This document shows, piece after piece, positions 1 through 5,953 of a stretch of DNA of 7,753 nt. The stretch spans positions 25,541-33,293 of the forward strand of contig PAYI01000030.1 in NCBI GenBank assembly GCA_002714815.1, written 5' to 3'. The notes below the pieces were generated by a model. The model ran no database searches, was not told where the DNA came from, and saw only the letters and a program-made list of their open reading frames with translations. Numbering within the stretch: the stretch's first letter is position 1; each line of letters opens with the position of its first letter. The translations under genes were made by a program, and so were the position numbers. The DNA is from Flavobacteriaceae bacterium. GTDB taxonomy: Bacteria; Bacteroidota; Bacteroidia; Flavobacteriales; Flavobacteriaceae.

Positions 1-219
1 CAACCAAGTAAGCAATTTTAAAAGAGCCCCTGTTGTTGTACTTTCATTTCCGTGCATTTGAGACCAAATTAATATAGTAATTTCTCCTCTTCCAAGTTTC
101 AATTCGTAAATAGGTAACCCATTTACTGACCGTCCAATTATTTTTTTATCAACTTTACCTTCTAATGAAGCTAATCTCTCATAAAGCAACTCTGGAGGGA
201 AATACCTTTTGCACTTCAT
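1..219 (-). CDS. M14-family zinc carboxypeptidase-like metallopeptidase, N-terminal part (runs off left edge)
   Basis: Only the first 73 codons are present; the gene continues beyond position 1. M14 (carboxypeptidase A superfamily) enzymes hydrolyse peptide or amide bonds using one zinc ion. The visible part contains WSQMHGNEST at residues 52-61, in which His56 and Glu59 match the HxxE zinc-ligand pair of the family. Before it is the usual lead-in strand pattern (IGRSVNGLPIY, residues 28-38, then a hydrophobic strand ITILIW). The third zinc ligand (His) and the catalytic Glu lie outside the window. The ATG at 219-217 is the only ATG before an in-frame stop further upstream. No Shine-Dalgarno is seen, as is usual in Bacteroidota. 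The N-terminus is polar and charged (MKCKRYFPPEL), so no signal peptide is visible; if the start is right, the enzyme is predicted cytoplasmic. It is divergent from the XRE regulator at 475. The family call is firm, the substrate unknown. Confidence 0.85.
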   Translation of the reverse strand, partial: MKCKRYFPPELLYERLASLEGKVDKKIIGRSVNGLPIYELKLGRGEITILIWSQMHGNESTTTGALLKLLTWL

Positions 220-233
220 ATTTTTAATTATAA

Positions 234-282
234 ATACAAATGTAAACAACACATTGTTTACATATGTAATTTACAAATGTAA
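234..282. repeat. Cluster of three TTACAnnTGTAA-type palindromes
   Basis: Three related 12-bp units occur: ATACAAATGTAA (234-245), TTACATATGTAA (258-269, fully palindromic) and TTACAAATGTAA (271-282, palindromic except for its central AA). Their starts are 24 and 13 bp apart. They interleave with the 241-262 inverted repeat and cover both candidate M14 -7 elements. Such phased, symmetric units upstream of a divergent regulator gene are typical of operator arrays, but AT-rich DNA also gives chance palindromes. Confidence 0.5.
241..262. repeat. Perfect 9-bp inverted repeat, candidate operator or leader hairpin
   Basis: TGTAAACAA (241-249) and TTGTTTACA (254-262) are exact reverse complements separated by CACA. 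The element sits between the M14 start codon and its better predicted promoter, and overlaps the second -7 match (237-244). Two further matches to the half-site lie in the same divergent region, at 321-329 and 466-473. It could be a dimeric operator, for instance for the adjacent XRE protein, or a hairpin in the M14 leader RNA. The symmetry is seen directly; the binding role is inferred. Confidence 0.55.
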
Positions 283-304
283 TCTCGGTAACCTTAAATG
301 CAGA
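274..304 (-). promoter_or_regulatory. Candidate Bacteroidota-type promoter for the M14 gene
   Basis: On the minus strand a perfect TAnnTTTG -7 element (TACATTTG, 281-274) lies 19 bp downstream of TCTG (304-301), a 3-of-4 match to the -33 TTTG. Transcription would start near 268 and leave a leader of about 50 nt that contains the 241-262 inverted repeat. A second perfect -7 (TACATTTG, 244-237) lies nearer the gene but has no recognisable -33 element. This is inferred from the consensus only. Confidence 0.45.
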
Positions 305-320
305 TATTTTATTGACTAAG

Positions 321-329
321 TGTAAACAA
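321..329 (+). promoter_or_regulatory. Isolated TGTAAACAA half-site
   Basis: This is an exact 9-bp copy of the left arm of the 241-262 inverted repeat, with no good partner arm beside it. It lies about midway between the M14 gene and the regulator gene. It is a possible secondary binding site if the inverted repeat is an operator. Confidence 0.3.
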
Positions 330-369
330 TTGTAATTATAATTTAATTAATAACCTTATATAATTGTTT

Positions 370-388
370 TTCAATATTTTATATTGAA
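370..388. repeat. AT-only inverted repeat upstream of the XRE gene promoter
   Basis: TTCAATAT (370-377) and ATATTGAA (381-388) are exact reverse complements with a TTT loop. The repeat lies about 30 bp upstream of the predicted -33 element of the XRE gene. Its base composition makes a stable terminator unlikely, and no gene ends here, so a protein-binding site or chance is more likely. Confidence 0.35.
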
Positions 389-418
389 TAATTAGAGTTT
401 TAGTTTCATTCTATTCTG

Positions 419-449
419 TTTGTTTTTTAAAAAAAGTGTTGTATATTTA
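419..449 (+). promoter_or_regulatory. Candidate promoter of the regulator-lipoprotein operon
   Basis: TTTG (419-422) is followed after 19 bp by TATATTTA (442-449), which matches the Bacteroidota -7 form TAnnTTTG in all but the last base. Transcription would start near 456, giving a leader of about 20 nt before the ATG at 475. TTGTTTAC (466-473), matching eight of nine bases of the right arm of the 241-262 inverted repeat, would lie in that leader just before the start codon. Inferred from the consensus. Confidence 0.45.
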
Positions 450-465
450 GTTTGTTATTTCTTAA

Positions 466-473
466 TTGTTTAC
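466..473 (+). promoter_or_regulatory. TTGTTTAC half-site next to the regulator start codon
   Basis: Eight of the nine bases of the TTGTTTACA arm of the 241-262 inverted repeat recur one base upstream of the ATG at 475. In this position a bound protein would block transcription start or elongation, which fits negative autoregulation by the XRE protein. Eight AT-rich bases can recur by chance, so this is weak alone. Confidence 0.3.
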
Positions 474-474
474 T

Positions 475-870
475 ATGTTAAACATAGATCACTTTCTCAC
501 ACGCTTGGGAGAAATTATGGAAAATCATCAATTGAGTGCAGCAGCATTTGCAGAGCGAATAGGAGTTCAGCGTTCTTCTGTTTCGCATATATTATCAAAG
601 CGTAATAAGCCCAGCTTAGATTTTGTATTAAAAATTGTAAATACTTTTGATGAAATTACCCTTGATTGGTTGCTTTTTGATATACCTCAAGAAAAAAAAA
701 CTACCCTACCTCCTTTTGACTTAGATAAAGAACTTAATAATAATGAAGATTCTGAAAATTACTCATTTGAAAAGATAAAAGGTTCAAATTTAGAAACGTA
801 TTCAGATGTAGAACAAATAATTCAATTGTATCAAGATGGGAGTTTTCGCTTATTTTTTCCTAAATCTTAG
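475..870 (+). CDS. XRE/Cro-type helix-turn-helix transcriptional regulator, 131 aa
   Basis: This is a predicted DNA-binding regulator acting in the cytoplasm. Residues 6-66 form an HTH_3 (XRE) domain: the first helix is HFLTRLGEIM, the HTH unit is LSAAAFAERIGV (20-31), and the recognition helix is QRSSVSHILS (32-41), followed by the family signature RNKPSLDFVLKIV. A polar, acidic linker follows (about 71-105), rich in Glu, Asp and Asn. The protein ends in a short hydrophobic unit, DVEQIIQLYQDGSFRLFFP, which I recall as a recurring tail in flavobacterial XRE proteins. There is no peptidase or ligand-binding domain. The ATG at 475 is preferred over an in-frame TTG at 466, since the TTG would add only three residues and lies inside a possible operator site. 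A run of nine A (692-700) falls where the linker begins. The lipoprotein gene follows 12 bp downstream, probably in the same operon, and the M14 peptidase is divergent. Targets are unknown; autoregulation and control of M14 are inferred. Confidence 0.85.
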   Translation: MLNIDHFLTRLGEIMENHQLSAAAFAERIGVQRSSVSHILSKRNKPSLDFVLKIVNTFDEITLDWLLFDIPQEKKTTLPPFDLDKELNNNEDSENYSFEKIKGSNLETYSDVEQIIQLYQDGSFRLFFPKS

Positions 871-882
871 TACATTTATTGA

Positions 883-1260
883 ATGTTTCGACTACTTGTG
901 TTTTTATTCCTTATCATTCTATCTTGTTATTCTTTAGAGCCAAATTGCAAACAATTTCATCAGGGAGAATTTAAATTTTCACAAATCATCAATGGGGAAA
1001 TGAAAAACTCATATTTTAATAGAGATAGTCTTTATGAAATCGAGTATTTTAATGGGAAAGTAGATACTTCTTCTATTCGCTGGGTAAATGATTGTGAATG
1101 TATATTAACAAAATTAAACCCTTTATCTTATCAAGATAGACCTATACAAATTCGTATAATAAATACCCATGATAATGGGTATACTTTTGAATATTCCTTT
1201 GTGGGGGACAGCAAGAACAAACAAAGGGGGAAAATACAAAAATTAAACAAAAAAAATTAA
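883..1260 (+). CDS. Small predicted lipoprotein of unknown function, 125 aa
   Basis: The N-terminus MFRLLVFLFLIILSC has one Arg, a hydrophobic core and a lipobox-like ILSC with Cys15, so it is probably a signal-peptidase-II lipoprotein anchored in the cell envelope. The mature part is about 110 residues and has no recognised enzyme motif. Its spaced beta-prone segments (GEFKFSQII, YEIEYFNGKV, IQIRIINT, YTFEYSFVGD) suggest a small beta-sheet fold. Three more cysteines (22, 71, 73) could allow a disulfide. The stretch DTSSIRWVNDCECILTKLNP (61-80) looks like the conserved core. I recall similar flavobacterial proteins of this size labelled 'DNA topoisomerase IV' in databases, apparently because of the adjacent parC. 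Nothing in the sequence supports topoisomerase activity. It starts 12 bp after the XRE gene, with no Shine-Dalgarno, and converges with parC. Lipoprotein nature is fairly likely; function is unknown. Confidence 0.75.
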   Translation: MFRLLVFLFLIILSCYSLEPNCKQFHQGEFKFSQIINGEMKNSYFNRDSLYEIEYFNGKVDTSSIRWVNDCECILTKLNPLSYQDRPIQIRIINTHDNGYTFEYSFVGDSKNKQRGKIQKLNKKN

Positions 1261-1272
1261 TTAGTTATTCGA

Positions 1273-1295
1273 TTGAAAAATCTGAGATTTTTTAA
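1273..1295 (+). terminator. Weak AT-rich hairpin, possible terminator between convergent genes
   Basis: TTGAAAAATC (1273-1282) can pair with GATTTTTTAA (1286-1295) around a TGA loop, allowing one G-U pair. It lies in the 50-bp gap between the lipoprotein stop and the parC stop. The T-run is part of the stem rather than after it, and there is a single GC pair, so it would be a poor intrinsic terminator. On the minus strand one position is mismatched. Confidence 0.3.
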
Positions 1296-1310
1296 AAGAG
1301 GTATAAAAAC

Positions 1311-3893
1311 TTAAAAATCTATTTCTATCTGAGAATCAAAATCACTTCCATCTAATGTTTCATCATTAATTACTTCTATATCCATAGGGTCGTCATTAAT
1401 TTGCTCCTCGTATTTTAAGGCTTCTTTTAGCTCTACCTTTTTAATTTTTTTGTCAGTGAGTTGATTCCCTAAAGCTTTAAAACCTTTTATAGATATAAAC
1501 TCTTCGGCGTTAACTTCCAGGGGTGTCAGTGGTTGTTTTCCTCTTTGTTTTTCGAAAATGATTTTTAATACTGGCTTCCAATCGGTTCCAAAATATAATA
1601 ATTCGCCACCTTCTTTAATAAAGCTTTCTTCTCGATCTGATTGCTCTAGGACAAAACGTTTCATGAAATAACGTTTTTTTATCGAATCAAAATAAACAGC
1701 TGTAAAGGGTTTTTTGGGATGCCACTTTTCAATATGGTTTACAGTATCATCAAAATGTAGACTAAGTTCTGGAGTTACCGCGCGAAGTGTTCCTTGGTAT
1801 GTGCTAATCAATAATTTGTCCTCTCCTTTAAAAGCTCCTAAAAGCTCCCCACGCTCCTCTATATTTAATCTACGTATGGTTTGATCGAACCAAATTTTTC
1901 TTGGTTTAAGCGTTGATAACCCTTTTTCTTTTAATTCAACCTTTCGGATATAATACTTAGTTACAGTATTGCCTCTTGCTGATCGACCTTTTATTTGAAG
2001 GTCCGCAAAATCCAAATCCCATTTTATTTTTTTTATATTTCCGGTATTACGCAATAGAATAGTTACAATTTCAGCTTCTCCATTTGGATTAGCAGAAAAA
2101 TATAAAACTGTAGATTGAGCTTTCCCCTGGGTAAGATCATACACTTTTTCCCTGGTTACTCCAGTTACCGCAAAACGTTTAATAAATGAGGTGCCTCCCT
2201 TTCCATCGCGATATATCATATTGTAAATAGTGCGTTGGTCTTTCTTTTTAAAGACTGCAGCATGTGTGATATTTTTTCCAACAAAAACTTTGCTATCAAC
2301 TTTTACAACCTGCATTTTACCCTCTTGAGTGAAAACAATTATATCATCTATATCCGAACACTCACAAACCATTTCATCTTTTCGTAAGGAAGTTCCTATA
2401 AAACCTTCCGTGCGGTTCATATATAGTTTTTGGTTTCGCGCCACTACTTTTCGAGCATCCACATCATCGAAGACTCGTATTTCTGATTGTCTTTCTTTCC
2501 CCTCCCCATATGTCTTTTTAAGATGATTGAAATATCTGATAGCAAAATCTATAAGATGTTCAAGATTGTTTTTAACTTCATCTATATTTGCTTCTAGTGC
2601 TTCAATTTTCTGTTGTGCTTTATTTAGATCAAACTTTGAGATTCTTTTAATCCTGATTTCAGTAAGCTTTACAATATCCTCCTCTATTACTGCACGTTTC
2701 AATTCACTAAGGTATGGGTTTAATCCCTTGTTGATAAAAGACAGAACTTCCTCCCAAGTCTCTGCTTCTTCAATGTCACGGTAAATTTTCTTTTCAATGA
2801 AGATTCGTTCAAGGCAAGAGTAATGCCATTGATTTTCTAAATCTTGAAGTTGTACTTGCAATTCCTTTTTCAATAACTGTACGGTATTATCTGTTGAAAT
2901 TTTAAGCATATCACTAACACCCATGAAATTTGGTTTATTGTCAATGATTAAGCAACCTAAAGGAGATACTGAAGATTCACAAGCCGTAAAAGCATATAGT
3001 GCATCTATAGTCTTGTCAGGAGAAATATCATTTGGTAGATGAATCAATATTTCCACCTCAGAAGAAGTATTGTCTTCAATGCGTTTTATTTTAATTTTTC
3101 CTTGTTCATTGGCTTTTATAATACTTTCAATTAAAGAGGAAGTATTAGTGCTAAATGGAATTTCATTAATTACTAAAGTCTTTTTATCCAGTTGATTGAT
3201 TCGTGCTCTAACACGAATTCTCCCTCCTCTTAATCCATCATTATAATTTTGAACATCAATGATGCCTCTTGTTTGGAAATCTGGATATAATGAAAATTTT
3301 TTTCCTTTTAAATGCTGAATACTGGCATTAAGCAATTCATTGAAATTATGAGGTAGTATTTTAGTAGAAAGTCCAACAGCAATTCCCTCTGCACCCTGAG
3401 CGAGTAGTAGGGGAAATTTTACAGGTAGATGAATTGGCTCTTTTTTCCTTCCATCGTAAGACAATTGCCAATCGGTTATCTTTGGGCTAAATATAACTTC
3501 TAGAGCAAATTTTGAAAGTCTTGCTTCAATATAACGCGAAGCTGCAGCACTATCACCTGTCAAAATATTACCCCAATTACCCTGCATGTCAATAAGCAGA
3601 TCTTTTTGACCAATTTGAACCATTGCATCTCCAATACTAGCATCACCGTGCGGGTGATACTGCATTGTATGTCCTACTATGTTAGCTACCTTATTATAAC
3701 GGCCATCATCCAAATCTTTCATAGAATGCAGTATGCGACGCTGAACTGGCTTTAAACCATCTTCTATTGCGGGAATTGCACGTTCTAAAATCACATAAGA
3801 GGCATAGTCCAAAAACCAGTCCTTGTACATGCCTGTTACCCTTTTTAATGAATCATTTGATTCTGAAATAAAAATATTTTCTTCTTCGTTCAT
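1311..3893 (-). CDS. parC: DNA topoisomerase IV subunit A (type IIA topoisomerase, DNA-cleaving subunit), 860 aa
   Basis: With ParE this forms a type IIA enzyme that passes one DNA duplex through another, relaxing and decatenating DNA. The breakage-reunion domain covers about residues 15-475. It contains the HPHGD motif (residues 81-85), whose Asp is followed by ASIGDAMV, and the catalytic Tyr121 next to Arg120 (SRYIEARL). A long helical coiled-coil region (about 340-460) carries the C-gate. The C-terminal part (about 490-825) shows repeated blade-like beta segments, for example VFTQEGKMQVVKV and LISTYQGTLRAV. There is no canonical gyrase GyrA-box (QRRGGKG), only a degenerate QIKGRSARG (633-641), which favours topoisomerase IV over gyrase. 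The protein ends in an acidic tail. It is longer than E. coli ParC (752 aa). The ATG at 3893, four bases after the parE stop, is preferred over a TTG at 3905 that would overlap parE. The residue facing quinolones is Ala instead of Ser. Assignment as the second (non-gyrase) enzyme is inferred from sequence type, as gyrA lies outside the window. Confidence 0.93.
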   Translation of the reverse strand: MNEEENIFISESNDSLKRVTGMYKDWFLDYASYVILERAIPAIEDGLKPVQRRILHSMKDLDDGRYNKVANIVGHTMQYHPHGDASIGDAMVQIGQKDLLIDMQGNWGNILTGDSAAASRYIEARLSKFALEVIFSPKITDWQLSYDGRKKEPIHLPVKFPLLLAQGAEGIAVGLSTKILPHNFNELLNASIQHLKGKKFSLYPDFQTRGIIDVQNYNDGLRGGRIRVRARINQLDKKTLVINEIPFSTNTSSLIESIIKANEQGKIKIKRIEDNTSSEVEILIHLPNDISPDKTIDALYAFTACESSVSPLGCLIIDNKPNFMGVSDMLKISTDNTVQLLKKELQVQLQDLENQWHYSCLERIFIEKKIYRDIEEAETWEEVLSFINKGLNPYLSELKRAVIEEDIVKLTEIRIKRISKFDLNKAQQKIEALEANIDEVKNNLEHLIDFAIRYFNHLKKTYGEGKERQSEIRVFDDVDARKVVARNQKLYMNRTEGFIGTSLRKDEMVCECSDIDDIIVFTQEGKMQVVKVDSKVFVGKNITHAAVFKKKDQRTIYNMIYRDGKGGTSFIKRFAVTGVTREKVYDLTQGKAQSTVLYFSANPNGEAEIVTILLRNTGNIKKIKWDLDFADLQIKGRSARGNTVTKYYIRKVELKEKGLSTLKPRKIWFDQTIRRLNIEERGELLGAFKGEDKLLISTYQGTLRAVTPELSLHFDDTVNHIEKWHPKKPFTAVYFDSIKKRYFMKRFVLEQSDREESFIKEGGELLYFGTDWKPVLKIIFEKQRGKQPLTPLEVNAEEFISIKGFKALGNQLTDKKIKKVELKEALKYEEQINDDPMDIEVINDETLDGSDFDSQIEIDF

Positions 3894-3897
3894 TAAT

Positions 3898-5769
3898 TTA
3901 TTCAACCAATTCTGTGTTTCCCTCTACATAGTCTAGCTCTACCTTCAAATTATTAATGATGAATTTTTGACGGTTAGGAGTATTTTTACCCATATAAAAA
4001 TGAAGTAATTCTTCAATAGTAGTTCGCCTATCTAACATTACAGGATCTAATCGAATGTCATCACCAATAAAATATTTAAATTCATCAGGCGAAATTTCTC
4101 CTAAACCCTTAAAACGAGTAATTTCATGTTTACCCCTTAGTATATTAATTGCATTTTTTCGCTCTTGTTCACTATAGCAATAAATCGTTTCTTTTTTGTC
4201 TCGAACTCTGAATAAAGGTGTTTGTAGAATGTATAAATGTCCTTCTTTAATCAGTTCTGGGAAAAATTGGAGAAAGAAAGTAATTAGTAATAGTCGAATG
4301 TGCATTCCATCTACGTCAGCATCTGTAGCAATGACTATATTGTTATAACGAAGGTCTTCAAGACTTTCTTCAATATTTAATGCGGCTTGAAGAAGATTAA
4401 ATTCTTCGTTTTCATAAACGATTTTCTTACTCATCCCAAAAGTGTTTAGTGGCTTGCCTCTCAAGCTGAAAACAGCCTGTGTGTTAACGTCCCGGGATTT
4501 AGTAATTGAACCACTAGCAGAGTCCCCCTCTGTAATGAAAAGTGTGGAATCCAAACGACGATCTTTCTTTAGATCAGGCAAATGAACCCTGCAGTCACGA
4601 AGTTTTTTATTGTGTAAATTTGCTTTTTTAGCACGGTCTTTCGCAAGTTTTCGAATACCTGATAGCTCCTTTCGTTCCTTCTCAGCTTGAATTATTTTTT
4701 TTTGTATTGATTCAGCAATTGATGGATTTTTGTGCAAAAAATTATCCAATTTATTACTCAAGAAATCAACTATATAACTTCTAACAGTTGGCATATCGCC
4801 TCCCATGTCAGTAGAGCCTAGTTTTGTTTTAGTTTGTGATTCAAATACAGGCTCCATCACTTTAATACTTACTGCAGCAATAATTGACTTTCTAATATCT
4901 GATGCATCATAATTTTTTCCAAAATGTTCTCTAATTGTTTTGACTAATCCTTCTCGAAAAGCTGCTTGATGTGTACCCCCTTGAGTTGTATGCTGTCCAT
5001 TTACAAACGAATGATATTCTTCACTATACTGAGTTTTACTGTGACTTATAGCTATTTCAATATCTTCTCCTCTAATATGAATGATAGGATATAACAAATC
5101 ACTTTCATTTGTTTGATCTGTTAATAAATCCATTAATCCGTTTTCCGAAAAGTACTTTTCACCATTATAATCGATCGTAAGACCAGGGTTTAAGTACACA
5201 TAATTTTTAATCATGCGTTCTACATACTCCTTTCGGTATTTGTAATTTTTAAATATTTTATTGTCTGGAATAAAAACTACTTTTGTTCCACGGCGTTTGT
5301 TAGAACTTTCAACAGGGGTGTCATCAATTAAATTACCATATTCAAATAGAGCTTGTTTTGTTTCCTTATCTCTATTCGATTCAACAGCAAACTTTTCAGA
5401 AAGTGCATTAACCGCTTTTGTTCCTACTCCGTTTAGACCTACTGATTTCTTAAATGCACGTGAATCATATTTCCCTCCTGTGTTCATTTTGGAAACCACA
5501 TCAACAACTTTTCCCAACGGAATTCCCCTCCCATAATCTCGAACACTAACCGTATTTTCTTTAATACTTATTTCAATTGTCTTTCCTGCACCCATTACGA
5601 ATTCATCAATACAATTGTCTAAAACCTCTTTCAGTAGAATGTAAATTCCGTCATCAGGTGAAGAACCATCTCCTAACTTCCCTATATACATTCCAGGTCT
5701 TATACGAATATGTTCTTTCCAATCTAGGGATCGAATATTTTCTTCGGTATAGGTTGATTTATTTTTCAT
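3898..5769 (-). CDS. parE: DNA topoisomerase IV subunit B (ATPase and TOPRIM subunit), 623 aa
   Basis: This subunit binds and hydrolyses ATP to drive strand passage and provides the metal-binding TOPRIM part of the cleavage centre. The GHKL ATPase domain (about 1-220) has KEVLDNCIDE with Glu48 as general base and Asn52 for magnesium, DYGRGIP (78-84), and an ATP-lid GLNGVG (111-116) where GyrB/ParE usually have GLHGVG. The transducer domain contains QTKTKLG (312-318), giving the ATP-contacting Lys314. TOPRIM motifs are EGDSASG (414-420, Glu414) and TDADVDGMH (482-490, Asp483, 485, 487). RGKPLN follows EGDSASG, and the C-terminal end contains RFKGLGE. The length is normal for ParE. An in-frame TTG at 5826 would add 19 hydrophobic residues, which the family lacks. 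The ATG at 5769 gives the expected MKNKSTYTEENIRSLDWKEH start. parC begins 4 bases after the stop, so the two are co-transcribed and probably translationally coupled. Confidence 0.94.
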   Translation of the reverse strand: MKNKSTYTEENIRSLDWKEHIRIRPGMYIGKLGDGSSPDDGIYILLKEVLDNCIDEFVMGAGKTIEISIKENTVSVRDYGRGIPLGKVVDVVSKMNTGGKYDSRAFKKSVGLNGVGTKAVNALSEKFAVESNRDKETKQALFEYGNLIDDTPVESSNKRRGTKVVFIPDNKIFKNYKYRKEYVERMIKNYVYLNPGLTIDYNGEKYFSENGLMDLLTDQTNESDLLYPIIHIRGEDIEIAISHSKTQYSEEYHSFVNGQHTTQGGTHQAAFREGLVKTIREHFGKNYDASDIRKSIIAAVSIKVMEPVFESQTKTKLGSTDMGGDMPTVRSYIVDFLSNKLDNFLHKNPSIAESIQKKIIQAEKERKELSGIRKLAKDRAKKANLHNKKLRDCRVHLPDLKKDRRLDSTLFITEGDSASGSITKSRDVNTQAVFSLRGKPLNTFGMSKKIVYENEEFNLLQAALNIEESLEDLRYNNIVIATDADVDGMHIRLLLITFFLQFFPELIKEGHLYILQTPLFRVRDKKETIYCYSEQERKNAINILRGKHEITRFKGLGEISPDEFKYFIGDDIRLDPVMLDRRTTIEELLHFYMGKNTPNRQKFIINNLKVELDYVEGNTELVE

Positions 5770-5805
5770 TGAATAGATTGCTAAGATAATTATTGCAAGA
5801 CTAAC

Positions 5806-5837
5806 CAAAACTGCTTTAGACCCCAAAAAATGAACAA
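5806..5837 (-). promoter_or_regulatory. Weak candidate promoter for parE-parC
   Basis: On the minus strand CAGTTTTG (5813-5806) matches the -7 form TAnnTTTG with one mismatch, and TTG (5837-5835) lies 21 bp upstream. Transcription would start near 5800, giving a leader of about 30 nt. In such AT-rich DNA a one-mismatch element is weak evidence, and no better candidate was seen in the 184-bp gap shared with the Dabb gene. Confidence 0.25.
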
Positions 5838-5953
5838 TTGTAACCTTTTTTTTGTTAAAAAGTCATCATAACATATTAATTAAACTGATATAAATTTATG
5901 AGAAATCAAAGCTTTTTTAATATATTATAACCTTCAAGATTAAAATACTAATC

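Noticed and set aside
420..605. 61-codon plus-strand open frame overlapping the XRE gene
   Set aside because: It overlaps the well-supported XRE gene in another frame and lacks family features.
2329..2784. Two plus-strand open frames (65 and 85 codons) inside parC
   Set aside because: They are antisense to a long conserved gene, and their composition reflects the opposite strand.
3894..3905. ParC start at TTG 3905 overlapping the end of parE by 8 bases
   Set aside because: An ATG at 3893 lies four codons further in and four bases after the parE stop; it is the more usual codon and the first residues are not conserved.
5261..5789. Plus-strand open frames of 91 and 70 codons antisense to parE
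   Set aside because: They lie opposite the conserved ATPase domain and have no start context or recognisable motif.
5770..5826. In-frame TTG extension of ParE adding 19 hydrophobic residues that look like a membrane segment or signal peptide
   Set aside because: ParE is a cytoplasmic enzyme, the family begins near YTEENIRSLDW, and the ATG at 5769 gives that start; the extension is upstream non-coding DNA that happens to be open.
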